Origin: Duganella sp. BJB476
GTDB lineage: Bacteria; Pseudomonadota; Gammaproteobacteria; Burkholderiales; Burkholderiaceae_D
Assembly: GCF_003416895.1 (NCBI RefSeq)
Contig: NZ_QVIO01000001.1
Span: 1,674,001 to 1,738,000 of the forward strand
Direction: 5' to 3'
DNA: 64,000 bases
Shown: positions 27,776-37,531 of the stretch, in pieces
How positions within the stretch are numbered: position 1 is the first letter of the stretch
How the letters are laid out: each line of letters begins with the position of its first letter
Notes under the pieces: generated by a model
Told to the model about the DNA's origin: nothing
What the model saw: only the letters and a program-made list of their open reading frames with translations
The model's database searches: none
Position numbers and translations under genes: made by a program

Positions 27776-28528
27776 TCAGACCAGGCGGCCCGCCGCGATG
27801 GTGATGGTGCGGCTGCAACGCGCCGCCATGGCCTGGTCGTGCGTGACCAGCACCAGCGTCGAGCCGTGCTGGCGGTTCAGTTCGAACATCAGTTTGATGA
27901 CGGCTTCGCCGGTGGCGGCGTCCAGGCTGCCGGTCGGCTCGTCGGCGAACAACAATGGTGGTTCGGTCACGAAGGCGCGCGCCAGCGCCACTCGCTGCTG
28001 CTCGCCGCCGGACAGGTACTTGGGATAATGCTTCAGCCGGCTGGACAGCCCCACCCGCTCCAGCATCATTTCCGCACTCTCGCGCGCATGGTTGGCGCCG
28101 CGCAGCTCCAGCGGCAACATGACGTTTTCCAGCGCCGTCAGGTGCGGCAGCAGCTGGAAGGACTGGAACACAAAACCCAGCTTTTCCTTGCGCAGCGCGG
28201 CGCGGCCGTCCTCGTCCAGCGCGTAGATATCGACGCCGTCCAGCACCACCTTGCCGGCGCTGGGCGTGTCCAGGCCCGCCAGCAGGCCAAGCAAAGTCGA
28301 CTTGCCGGAGCCGGAAGCGCCTACAATGGCGAGCGTCTCGGCTTTTTGCACGGTAAAATCCACCTCGTGCAAAATCGTCAGTTCGCCGCTGGCGTCGGCC
28401 ACGCGCTTGGCCAGGCCGCTGACGGCGATGGCCGGCTGCACTCCGGACGCCGGCGCCGCCGCGACGCTGGCCGCCAAGCCGGGTCCATCCGGCATGAAAT
28501 TGGAAGACGCTTTAGGGAAATCAGGCAT
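27776..28528 (-). CDS. ybbA: ABC transporter ATP-binding protein YbbA
   Basis: ATPase subunit of the LolD/MacB-type group, 250 residues. Walker A GASGSGKST (about residue 72), signature LSGGEQQRVALARA and Walker B LLFADEPTGSLD are intact. The block SGLAKRVADASGELTILHEV identifies the YbbA subgroup, whose genes sit opposite a TesA-type esterase in many proteobacteria, exactly as here. The partner permease (YbbP) is not adjacent in this window. The ATG at 28528 overlaps the tesA ATG on the other strand inside GCATGC; an internal ATG at 28495 is a likelier start because the first 35 or so residues are low-complexity linker. Confidence 0.88.
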   Translation of the reverse strand: MPDFPKASSNFMPDGPGLAASVAAAPASGVQPAIAVSGLAKRVADASGELTILHEVDFTVQKAETLAIVGASGSGKSTLLGLLAGLDTPSAGKVVLDGVDIYALDEDGRAALRKEKLGFVFQSFQLLPHLTALENVMLPLELRGANHARESAEMMLERVGLSSRLKHYPKYLSGGEQQRVALARAFVTEPPLLFADEPTGSLDAATGEAVIKLMFELNRQHGSTLVLVTHDQAMAARCSRTITIAAGRLV

Positions 28529-29177
28529 GCTGAATGTGTTAAATAATTTATCAAGAAAACTGAGTGCTCAGGCTTTGGCCGCCCTGCTGCTGGCATCGGC
28601 GGCGGCGAGCGCCTATTCTGCACCAAAAACCGTGCTGGTGCTCGGCGATAGTTTATCGGCCGAATACGGCCTGGCGCGCGGCGCCGGCTGGGTCGCGCTG
28701 GCCGAACAAAAAATCAAGGACCAGAAACTCGACGCCACCGTGGTCAACGCCAGCGTCAGCGGCGAGACCACCAGCGGCGGCCGCTCGCGCCTGCCGGCGC
28801 TGCTGCAAAAGTACAAGCCGGCGCTGGTGGTCATCGAGCTGGGCGCCAACGATGGCTTGCGCGGCCTGCCGGTGGCCGCCGCCGAAACCAATCTGCGCGA
28901 GATGGCCAATGCCGCCGCCAAGGCCGATGCCAGGGTCATGTTGATCGGCATGCGCATGCCGCCCAACTACGGGCGCGACTACGCCGACAAGTTTTACGCG
29001 ATGTACGGCACCCTGAGCAAGGAGATCAAGGCGCCGCTGGTGCCGTTCATGCTCGACGGGATCGCCGACCAGCCGCAGATGTTCCAGCCGGACCGCCTGC
29101 ATCCCCTGGCCACGGCCCACCCTACCATCCTGGCCAATATCTGGCCGGTTCTACAAAAAAGCATCAAGGCAAAATGA
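28527..29177 (+). CDS. tesA: Arylesterase / lysophospholipase TesA (GDSL hydrolase)
   Basis: Periplasmic SGNH-fold esterase/thioesterase of 216 residues. An N-terminal signal peptide (cleavage near ...SAAASAYS, about residue 30) is followed by the catalytic Ser block LVLGDSLSAEYGL, the GANDGLRG block and the DRLHPL Asp-His block near the C-terminus. The ATG at 28527 gives a normal signal peptide; the frame stays open further upstream, but that stretch is antisense to ybbA. The stop overlaps the mnmH ATG (ATGA), so the two are co-translated although functionally unrelated. Confidence 0.92.
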   Translation: MLNVLNNLSRKLSAQALAALLLASAAASAYSAPKTVLVLGDSLSAEYGLARGAGWVALAEQKIKDQKLDATVVNASVSGETTSGGRSRLPALLQKYKPALVVIELGANDGLRGLPVAAAETNLREMANAAAKADARVMLIGMRMPPNYGRDYADKFYAMYGTLSKEIKAPLVPFMLDGIADQPQMFQPDRLHPLATAHPTILANIWPVLQKSIKAK

Positions 29178-30244
29178 AGTATCCAGAAATTATCGGCTTC
29201 GACGACGCGCTCCAGCAGCTGGACCAATTCGACGCCATCATCGACGTCCGCAGCCCGGCCGAATTCGCGCTCGACCACCTGCCCGGCGCCATCAACGCGC
29301 CGGTGCTGGACGACGAGCAGCGCATCCGCGTCGGCACCATGTACAAGCAGGTCAATTCGTTCGAGGCCAAGAAGGTCGGCGCCGCGCTGGTGGCGAAGAA
29401 TATCGCCGCCCACATCGAGGCGCTGTGGCTGGACCAGCCGCGCGAATGGCGGCCGCTGATCTACTGCTGGCGCGGCGGCAACCGCAGCGGCTCGATGGCA
29501 CACATCCTGGCCAAGATAGGCTGGCCGGTGGCGCAGCTGGACGGCGGCTACAAGGCCTTCCGCGCCCACGTCAACGCCGCGCTGGAGCAGGCGCCGGCAT
29601 TGAACTTCAAGGTGATCTGCGGCACCACGGGCAGCGGCAAGAGCCGCCTGCTGGAAGTGCTGCATGCGCACGGCGCGCAGGTGCTGGACCTGGAGCAGCT
29701 GGCCGCGCATCGCGGCTCGGTGCTGGGCAACCTGCCCAGCCAGCCGCAGCCCAGCCAGAAAGCCTTCGAGACCGCCATCTGGAACGCGCTGCGCCGCTTC
29801 GATCCGGCGTTGCCGGTGTTCGTCGAATCGGAAAGCAAGAAGGTCGGCAACCTGCGCGTGCCGGCCGCGCTGATGGACACCATGCGCGCCTCGGACTGCA
29901 TCGCGCTGACGCTGTCGCGCGAGCATCGCGTGCGCCTGCTGATGGAGGATTACGCGCACTTCACCGACAGCCCGGCCTCGCTCAACGAACAGCTGGAACA
30001 CCTGGTGGCGCTGCACGGCCGCGAGACGATCAAGCGCTGGCAAGCCATGGCGGTCGCCGGCGCCATGCCGGCGCTGGTGGAAGAGCTGCTGGCCAACCAC
30101 TACGATCCGGCCTACCTGCGCTCGATCGACCGCAACTTCGTCAAATTCGCCCAGGCGCTGCCGCTGGAACTGGAAGATATCGACGCCGCGGCCTTCCGCA
30201 ACGCCGCCCTGAGCCTGATGGCAGCTACCGGCCAGCCATCCTGA
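29174..30244 (+). CDS. mnmH: tRNA 2-selenouridine synthase (SelU)
   Basis: Replaces sulfur by selenium in 2-thiouridine at the wobble base of tRNA(Lys, Glu, Gln), via a geranylated intermediate. The 356 residues have an N-terminal rhodanese domain (about 8-130) with the active cysteine in YCWRGGNRSGSMA and a C-terminal P-loop domain with GTTGSGKSRLLE (about residue 153). It is coupled to tesA by a 4-base overlap and followed by an intrinsic terminator. The selenium donor needs SelD, which is not in this window; its presence elsewhere is expected. Confidence 0.93.
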   Translation: MKYPEIIGFDDALQQLDQFDAIIDVRSPAEFALDHLPGAINAPVLDDEQRIRVGTMYKQVNSFEAKKVGAALVAKNIAAHIEALWLDQPREWRPLIYCWRGGNRSGSMAHILAKIGWPVAQLDGGYKAFRAHVNAALEQAPALNFKVICGTTGSGKSRLLEVLHAHGAQVLDLEQLAAHRGSVLGNLPSQPQPSQKAFETAIWNALRRFDPALPVFVESESKKVGNLRVPAALMDTMRASDCIALTLSREHRVRLLMEDYAHFTDSPASLNEQLEHLVALHGRETIKRWQAMAVAGAMPALVEELLANHYDPAYLRSIDRNFVKFAQALPLELEDIDAAAFRNAALSLMAATGQPS

Positions 30245-30263
30245 GCCGGTCGCCAGACAACAC

Positions 30264-30302
30264 AAAACCCCGAGGTTGGCTTCCAACAATCGGGGTTTTT
30301 TT
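30264..30302. terminator. Terminator after mnmH
   Basis: AAAACCCCGA and TCGGGGTTTT pair around an inner GTTGG/CCAAC stem, with seven T in a row. The A-rich 5' flank could also serve the converging PEP-CTERM gene. Confidence 0.88.
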
Positions 30303-30329
30303 ATGCCGCCCTTGGCTGCGCAGCTCGCC

Positions 30330-30839
30330 TTAGCTGGTTTTCCGGCGGCGTCCGATATAGGACAGGATCGCCAGGCCACCCAACATCATCACGTAGGTTT
30401 CAGGCTCAGGCACCGGGTCGAGATTCATCGTCGCGGAATAACTGGCGGAGACGTTCTTCGACGTGCCGTACACCGTCAAGACCAGCGGACCACTGACCCA
30501 CGTCGGCCCGAGCGAGCCGTCTTCGCTGGCGCCGTTGGGCGAAAACGTCAAGGCGTGGCCATTCAGGTCGGCGTGATCGAAATCGATGTCATGATTGCCG
30601 CCCAGATTCAAGGTATGCACCCAGACATTCAACAAACTGGGGCCCACTGACGGGCTGAAGGTAAAGATGTCGGTGAAGTCGCCGACCATCGAATGGTCCG
30701 CCCCGAAGAATTTGGAATAGCCTGTTGCAGGGGTGCCGTTCAAAACGACATTCACATTTTGACTATCGCCGGTGGCGGCAAAACTTGTCATCGAGGTGGC
30801 CGCCAGCACAGTCCCGATTAAGAGCGATTTTAGTTTCAT
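30330..30839 (-). CDS. PEP-CTERM sorting domain protein
   Basis: Exported protein of 169 residues: a Sec signal peptide (cleavage near ...ATSMTSFA, about residue 21), a beta-rich middle, and a C-terminal PEP-CTERM tripartite signal made of VPEPETYVMML, a short hydrophobic helix and the basic tail GRRRKTS. Such tails are recognised by exosortase EpsH/XrtA, which cleaves near the PEP motif. The start is the ATG at 30839, giving MKLKSLLIG; an upstream start would add a non-signal segment. No exosortase gene is in the window. Secreted or exopolymer-associated, function unknown. Confidence 0.88.
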   Translation of the reverse strand: MKLKSLLIGTVLAATSMTSFAATGDSQNVNVVLNGTPATGYSKFFGADHSMVGDFTDIFTFSPSVGPSLLNVWVHTLNLGGNHDIDFDHADLNGHALTFSPNGASEDGSLGPTWVSGPLVLTVYGTSKNVSASYSATMNLDPVPEPETYVMMLGGLAILSYIGRRRKTS

Positions 30840-31039
30840 GTTTTTCCCGGAAAGAAAGTGGAAACCGAACGTGCGCCTGATGAGTCTGGTGCGCCACTCA
30901 AAATTACACCCGCGAATTTTCGATGTCAATTAATTATTTCAAAAAGATAACTAACTTGCAAAAACAAAGGCGGAGCACTGCAGGGAGGGAGGTTGCGGCG
31001 GCGGTGCGGAGGCACCAATCGGGAGAGGAGACAGCGGGG

Positions 31040-31064
31040 CCGGGAAGCGCGCTGCGCTTCCCGG
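31040..31064. terminator. Strong hairpin downstream of ppiD
   Basis: An 11-bp perfect stem CCGGGAAGCGC / GCGCTTCCCGG with a three-base loop lies 10 bases past the ppiD stop. No T-run follows on the minus strand, so it may be a weak terminator or an mRNA-stabilising hairpin. Confidence 0.5.
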
Positions 31065-31073
31065 AGAACTACT

Positions 31074-32984
31074 TTACTTCACTTCTGCTACTGTGGTTTT
31101 TACGATCGGCTTCAGGATCTTGACCTTGGCCTTTTGCTTCAGCAGTTCGATGTAGTCATGCATCTCTTGCTGGGCAACGATGTTGCTGATCTGCTCGGCT
31201 TCCGACTTGCGGCGCTCCTCGTCCTGCACGGCAGGCTGCTGCACCTTGCCGATGCGGTAGATGCCGTAGCCCATGCCAGGCACATCGACGCCGACGTAGG
31301 CCGGCAGCTTGGCGGTGTCGGCTTTCATCACTTCCTGCATCGCCAGGCCGTTCACGCCTTCCGGCTTGGAACGGGAAACCAGCTTGGCCGCGCCGAAGCC
31401 GGTGGCGTCGCCGGATTTCTTGAAGGCGGCCAGTTTCTCGGCGCCGGTCTTGGCGGCCAGCTTGGCGGCTTCTTCCATCGACACGCGTTGACGGATGGCG
31501 GCGTCGACTTCGGCCAGCGGACGCTTGCTGGCTGGCTTGAATTCGACGATACGGCCGGCCACCAGGGTGCTAGGCGCGGTCTCGACGGCTTCGGTGTTGC
31601 GCTTGCTGCTGATCGATTCGTTGGAGAACAGCGCGGCCAGGAACTTGGCGTTGTTGTACGGCGCAGTAGCGGCCATCGGCGACGGCGTGCGCGAGACATT
31701 GGCAGCCGTTTCGATCTTCAGGCCCAGCTTGTCGGCGACCGGCTTCAGGCTGTCCGATTGCTCGTAAACGGTATTGGTGAAGGCTTCCGCCATTTCCGAA
31801 TACTTCTTCGCGGCCTTCTGCTTTTTCAGCGCTTCGGCGACATCGTTCTTCACTTCGTCCAGCGGCTTGACCACGGCTGGCTTCAGCGCGGTCACGGTCA
31901 GCACGTGGAAACCGAATTCCGATTGCACCGGATCGCTGATCTCGCCCTGCTTCAGCTTGAGCACGGCGGCTTCGACCGGCGCCGGCAGCGAACCCTTGGT
32001 GACGATGTCCAGATCGCCGCCAAGCTCGCCCGATGCCGGATCTTCCGACTTGGCCTTGGCGACCTTGGCGAAGTCGCCAGGCGTCTTGCGCAGCTCGGCC
32101 ACGATGGCGTCGGCCTTGGCCTTGGCGGCGGCGGTTTCAGCGGCGTTGGCGCCCTTCTTCAGCGCGATCAGGATGTGCGCGGCGCGGCGGCTTTCGGCCG
32201 TCGTGAAGCCGGCCTGGTTGGCGGCGTAATACGCGGCCACTTCGGCGTCGGTCACGGCGACCTGGCTCATGACGGCGCTGCTGTTGAAGACCACGTATTC
32301 GATCTTGGCCTGCTCCGGCACTTCGAAGAACTTGGAGTTCTTGTCGTAGAACGCCTTGACCATGTCGTCGGTGATCTTCACTTGCGGCACGAAGTCGGCC
32401 ACCGGCAGCAGCAGTTCCTGCACTTCGCGCTCCTGCGCGCCGATATCGGACAAGGTCTTGGCCACGGTGTGTGGCGCAAAACCGGTGGCCTGGATGGCGT
32501 TGCCCAGTTGTTGCAGGGTCATGTCGTGACGGATGCGCTGGTCATACATGGTCGGCGTCATGCCTTGCGCGGCCAGGATGGTCTTGTAGCGCTCCATGTC
32601 GAACGCGCCCTCGCCACCGAACTGCTCCTTGATGACTTTTTGCAGCTGGGCGTCGCTGACGCTCAGGTGCGAACGCACCACTTCGGCAGCCACGGCGCGC
32701 TCGGCGATCAGCTGGTCGAGGATGTTTTGCTTGAATTCCGGGGTGTCGAACACCTTCTGGTCGAACTGCGCGCCCAGACGCTGGCGGTAGCTGTCCAGCT
32801 GGTTGCGCACGGCATTGTCGAACTCTTGCTGGCTCAGGGGTTTGCCGTCGATTTTGGCGATCGTATTGGCGTCGTCGCCGAAGCTCTTGTAACTGCCGAT
32901 GCCGACGAATGCAAACGACGGGACGATGATAATCGCCAGGAGTATCTGCATCAAACGTTGATGGGTACGAATAAATTCAAACAT
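31074..32984 (-). CDS. ppiD: Membrane-anchored periplasmic chaperone/PPIase PpiD
   Basis: Inner-membrane-anchored foldase of 636 residues that meets proteins leaving the Sec translocon. A single N-terminal helix (about residues 12-33, LMQILLAIIIVPSFAFVGI) is followed by a SurA-type N-domain, a parvulin domain (about 265-370, with ESRRAAHILIAL, GGDLDIV and FGFHVLTV) and a second degenerate rotamase-like C-domain. Start: the ATG at 32984, giving MFEFIRTHQRL, the family N-terminus. A TTG 21 codons upstream would read through a terminator-like hairpin and is rejected. The 5' leader is discussed separately. Confidence 0.93.
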   Translation of the reverse strand: MFEFIRTHQRLMQILLAIIIVPSFAFVGIGSYKSFGDDANTIAKIDGKPLSQQEFDNAVRNQLDSYRQRLGAQFDQKVFDTPEFKQNILDQLIAERAVAAEVVRSHLSVSDAQLQKVIKEQFGGEGAFDMERYKTILAAQGMTPTMYDQRIRHDMTLQQLGNAIQATGFAPHTVAKTLSDIGAQEREVQELLLPVADFVPQVKITDDMVKAFYDKNSKFFEVPEQAKIEYVVFNSSAVMSQVAVTDAEVAAYYAANQAGFTTAESRRAAHILIALKKGANAAETAAAKAKADAIVAELRKTPGDFAKVAKAKSEDPASGELGGDLDIVTKGSLPAPVEAAVLKLKQGEISDPVQSEFGFHVLTVTALKPAVVKPLDEVKNDVAEALKKQKAAKKYSEMAEAFTNTVYEQSDSLKPVADKLGLKIETAANVSRTPSPMAATAPYNNAKFLAALFSNESISSKRNTEAVETAPSTLVAGRIVEFKPASKRPLAEVDAAIRQRVSMEEAAKLAAKTGAEKLAAFKKSGDATGFGAAKLVSRSKPEGVNGLAMQEVMKADTAKLPAYVGVDVPGMGYGIYRIGKVQQPAVQDEERRKSEAEQISNIVAQQEMHDYIELLKQKAKVKILKPIVKTTVAEVK

Positions 32985-33021
32985 GGTCTGCCAATTCGGA
33001 TTGAGTGGAACTTGCACATAC

Positions 33022-33045
33022 AAAAAAGGCGAACTCGCGTTCGCC
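33022..33045 (-). terminator. Terminator-like hairpin in the ppiD leader
   Basis: On the minus strand GGCGAAC / GTTCGCC with a GCGA loop is followed by TTTTTTG, a canonical intrinsic terminator only 37 bases before the ppiD ATG. The preceding CGCCAA...TTGGCG pair (33062-33041 region) overlaps its left arm, so two alternative folds compete. Confidence 0.7.
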
Positions 33046-33079
33046 AATTCCGGTTGGCGGATTTTACAGCGCGCCCCCC

Positions 33080-33106
33080 TCTATAGCAAGAGTAAATCAT
33101 TGGCAA
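33080..33106 (-). promoter_or_regulatory. Possible ppiD promoter
   Basis: On the minus strand TTGCCA (33106-33101) and TATAGA (33085-33080) have a short 15-base spacer. This is the best promoter-like pair between the upstream terminator (33134-33156) and the leader hairpin. Confidence 0.35.
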
Positions 33107-33133
33107 AACAGTCACGCCGCCACACCGGACAAC

Positions 33134-33156
33134 AAAAAGCCCGCCGAGGCGGGCTT
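33134..33156 (-). terminator. Terminator of the second PEP-CTERM gene
   Basis: A 9-bp perfect stem AAGCCCGCC / GGCGGGCTT with a two-base loop and a five-T run on the minus strand, 20 bases past the stop. Confidence 0.9.
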
Positions 33157-33175
33157 GGTGTTACAAGGCCGGCAA

Positions 33176-33766
33176 TCAGCCCTGGCGGCGACGACGCGCG
33201 ACCACGCCCAACAGGGCCAGGCCACCCAGCAGCATGCCGTAGGTTTCAGGTTCCGGCACGGCGGCGATCGTCACGTTGTCCAGCAAGGCGCCCTGGCTGT
33301 CGCGACCCTGGTCGGCGAAGCTGAAGCCCACCAGGCCGGTGGAGGTTGCGGTGTAGATCAGGCTGAAGGTCTGGAAGCCATCGCTGGCCGAGCGGGTGAA
33401 GACCTGGCTGCCGCTACCGAAACCGACTTCCACGGTGTCCTTGCCCGCGTTGCGGTTGTTACCGGCCAGGTCGAACGACAGCTTGTAGGTGACGCCGCTG
33501 GTCAGGGCCACCGAGTTGAACAGCAGGCCGGCGCGGTTGGTCGAGCCATCCAGGTCCACATAGCGGCCGTTGCCCGGCAGCAGGTCGTAGAAGCCTGGCG
33601 CGCCGATGACGTCCACGGTGCCGCCGGCGACTGCCCAGCCGCCATGGAAGTTGGTGGCGTTCAGCGCCAGCGTATCGGTGTCAAAATTATCGGCAAAAAC
33701 CGGCGCCGCCTGGGCCGCCGATGCGCACAGCAACGCTGCGGCAATAACAAATTTCTTAAAAACCAT
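33176..33766 (-). CDS. PEP-CTERM sorting domain protein (second)
   Basis: Exported protein of 196 residues with a signal peptide (MVFKKFVIAAALLCASAAQA), a beta-sandwich-like body (DNFDTDTL..., probably a carbohydrate-binding-like jelly roll) and a C-terminal PEP-CTERM signal: VPEPETYGMLLGG, a hydrophobic helix and the basic end ARRRRQG. The ATG at 33766 is preceded by AAGGGGAT, a good ribosome site; an upstream ATG at 33796 would spoil the signal peptide. It stands alone between the tRNA genes and ppiD, a spot where related genomes often have no gene (inference from known order), so it may be an insertion. Confidence 0.87.
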   Translation of the reverse strand: MVFKKFVIAAALLCASAAQAAPVFADNFDTDTLALNATNFHGGWAVAGGTVDVIGAPGFYDLLPGNGRYVDLDGSTNRAGLLFNSVALTSGVTYKLSFDLAGNNRNAGKDTVEVGFGSGSQVFTRSASDGFQTFSLIYTATSTGLVGFSFADQGRDSQGALLDNVTIAAVPEPETYGMLLGGLALLGVVARRRRQG

Positions 33767-33963
33767 AATGTATCCCCTTGGTAAATTGCCCATCAAATAA
33801 CTAAATTAATATAGTTTCAGCACTACGAGGATGCATCCTACTATTGATGGGCCAGGCACTCGCGCACGATACCAACGGTAAATATTTGTTTCTAAAGCGG
33901 ATATTGATGACAAAGAGCGGGATATTCAAACGAAGGGAATTGAATTAATACGGGCCGGAAAAA

Positions 33964-33995
33964 GAAAAACCCCGCAGCTAATAATAGCTGCGGGG
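33964..33995 (-). terminator. Terminator of the hupB-tRNA unit
   Basis: On the minus strand an 11-bp stem CCCCGCAGCTA / TAGCTGCGGGG with a four-base loop is followed by TTTTTCTTT, 12 bases past the last tRNA-Asp. Confidence 0.93.
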
Positions 33996-34006
33996 TATCT
34001 TGTTCT

Positions 34007-34083
34007 TGGCGGAGCGGACGGGACTCGAACCCGCGACCCCCGGCGTGACAGGCCGGTATTCTAACCAACTGAACTACCGCTCC
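34007..34083 (-). tRNA. tRNA-Asp (GTC), copy 2
   Basis: A 77-base cloverleaf with encoded CCA. The acceptor stem GGAGCGG / CCGCTCC, anticodon loop CTGTCAC with anticodon GTC, and T-loop GGTTCGAGTCC are all visible. Sequence is identical to the copy at 34109. Confidence 0.97.
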
Positions 34084-34108
34084 TTGGTCAAACTTATTAG
34101 CATTTTGT

Positions 34109-34185
34109 TGGCGGAGCGGACGGGACTCGAACCCGCGACCCCCGGCGTGACAGGCCGGTATTCTAACCAACTGAACTACCGCTCC
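34109..34185 (-). tRNA. tRNA-Asp (GTC), copy 1
   Basis: A 77-base gene, identical in sequence to the next tRNA-Asp, with encoded CCA and anticodon GTC. It is 25 bases upstream of copy 2 on the same transcript. Confidence 0.97.
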
Positions 34186-34225
34186 AACAAAACACTGGGT
34201 ACTGCTTTTTTACAACCTGCAAAAC

Positions 34226-34301
34226 TGGTGGGCGGTGAGAGGCTCGAACTCCCGACCTAAGCCTTGTAAGGGCTCCGCTCTACCAACTGAGCTAACCGCC
34301 C
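34226..34301 (-). tRNA. tRNA-Val (TAC)
   Basis: A 76-base cloverleaf with encoded CCA. Acceptor stem GGGCGGT / ACCGCCC and anticodon loop CTTACAA (anticodon TAC). It begins 49 bases after the hupB stop, so it is probably cut from a hupB-tRNA transcript. Confidence 0.96.
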
Positions 34302-34312
34302 GTTTTGCCTTT

Positions 34313-34342
34313 AGTGAGCAACTTTACCGCTTGCTGCTCACT
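34313..34342. repeat. Hairpin between hupB and tRNA-Val
   Basis: Perfect 8-bp arms AGTGAGCA / TGCTCACT with 14 bases between. No T-run follows in the direction of transcription, so it does not look like a terminator. It may protect the hupB 3' end or guide tRNA processing. Confidence 0.5.
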
Positions 34343-34350
34343 GAAGTCCG

Positions 34351-34623
34351 TTAGTTTACAGCATCTTTCAAAGCTTTACCAGCTTTAAATTTAGGAACTT
34401 TCGCTGCCTCGATGATGATCTCTTCTTTGGTGCGCGGATTGCGGCCGGTACGGGCAGCGCGTTCGCTCACGGAGAAGGTACCAAAGCCGACCAGGGTGAC
34501 GCTGTCGTTCTTTTGCAGGGTGGTGGTTACACCGTCGATCACCGCGTCGAGTGCGCGTGCAGCAGCCGCTTTCGAGATATCAGCGGTAGTAGCAATATGG
34601 TCGATCAATTCAGTCTTATTCAA
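34351..34623 (-). CDS. hupB: DNA-binding protein HU-beta
   Basis: Nucleoid-associated HU subunit of 90 residues that bends DNA without sequence specificity. The N-terminal helical dimerisation part ([18 protein letters not shown]), the [20 protein letters not shown] beta-arm with its minor-groove proline, and the C-terminal helix are complete. It lies downstream of lon with its own strong promoter and hairpin-bearing leader, the order common in proteobacteria (lon-hupB), and upstream of tRNA-Val and two tRNA-Asp. Confidence 0.97.
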   Translation of the reverse strand: MNKTELIDHIATTADISKAAAARALDAVIDGVTTTLQKNDSVTLVGFGTFSVSERAARTGRNPRTKEEIIIEAAKVPKFKAGKALKDAVN

Positions 34624-34667
34624 AGCAATTCCCCGTCACAAAGGTTATATCGTTTTAGCCCGCAGAT

Positions 34668-34687
34668 AACGGTATTTGAATACCGTT
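34668..34687. repeat. Inverted repeat in the hupB leader
   Basis: Arms AACGGTATT and AATACCGTT separated by two bases lie between the hupB promoter and its ATG. It would form a hairpin in the mRNA or serve as a protein-binding palindrome. Confidence 0.55.
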
Positions 34688-34714
34688 GTCAGGCCGAGAA
34701 AAATCTCAGGCCGT

Positions 34715-34744
34715 ATTAAACAAGCCAGCCCGCCCCTGTGTCAA
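34715..34744 (-). promoter_or_regulatory. Sigma-70 promoter of hupB
   Basis: On the minus strand a perfect TTGACA (34744-34739) and TTTAAT (34720-34715) have an 18-base spacer. The predicted leader is about 85 bases. Confidence 0.8.
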
Positions 34745-34777
34745 GCGCTGCACCATAGAAAAATGGGGTCAAATAAC

Positions 34778-34804
34778 AAACAGGCGCTATAAAAGCGCCT
34801 GTTT
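34778..34804 (-). terminator. Terminator after lon
   Basis: An 11-bp perfect stem AAACAGGCGCT / AGCGCCTGTTT with a five-base loop. The T-rich tail TTTGTTATTT follows on the minus strand, 32 bases past the lon stop. Confidence 0.82.
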
Positions 34805-34836
34805 GTGTATCACCAGTTACTAAACACTAGTAAAAG

Positions 34837-37248
<2,412 letters not shown>

Positions 37249-37321
37249 GGCGTACCTTATGTGAAAGCGTGATTATGATGTGGGCGCTGTTCTGCCGAAT
37301 CACAAGACCGACCTGCAAGAA

Positions 37322-37350
37322 ATAATTCTCCTAAAAAAGAGTATTTTCAA
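37322..37350 (-). promoter_or_regulatory. Promoter of lon
   Basis: On the minus strand TTGAAA (37350-37345) and AATTAT (37327-37322) have a 17-base spacer. It is about 75 bases before the lon ATG. A heat-shock (sigma-32) style CTTGAA...CCCCAT box was looked for and not seen. Confidence 0.6.
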
Positions 37351-37378
37351 AGAAGCCAATCATGTTCTAAAAAAACGC

Positions 37379-37428
37379 GTCAAATAAAAAAGCCACGCGT
37401 GACAAACGATGCTGTCACGAGTGGCTTT
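37379..37428 (-). terminator. Terminator after clpX
   Basis: A 16-bp stem with one mismatch (AAAGCCACGCGTGACA / TGTCACGAGTGGCTTT), an eight-base loop, and TTTTTTATTT following on the minus strand. Confidence 0.93.
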
Positions 37429-37531
37429 CCGAATGAAGCCTGCATTCTTTTATTGATTTAAATTGTACCGCCTTGCCCCACGGATGCGAAATGAATTTTT
37501 CTGCTGAGTGGGGTAAGTGTGCACAAGTTAT

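Noticed and set aside
34109..34185. Duplicate tRNA-Asp considered as an attachment-site repeat from an integrated element
   Set aside because: Both copies are full-length 77-base tRNAs only 25 bases apart, with no integrase or cargo between them; simple tandem duplication.
33892..34260. Short frames reading RIPACHAGGRGFESRPLRQ or AERTGLEPATPGVTGRYSN type peptides
   Set aside because: These are well-known spurious translations of tRNA-Asp genes, repeated because the tRNA is duplicated.
34750..34775. GGGGTCA at 34765 as a second copy of the 56042 palindrome
   Set aside because: Only about eight bases match and there is no inverted arm.
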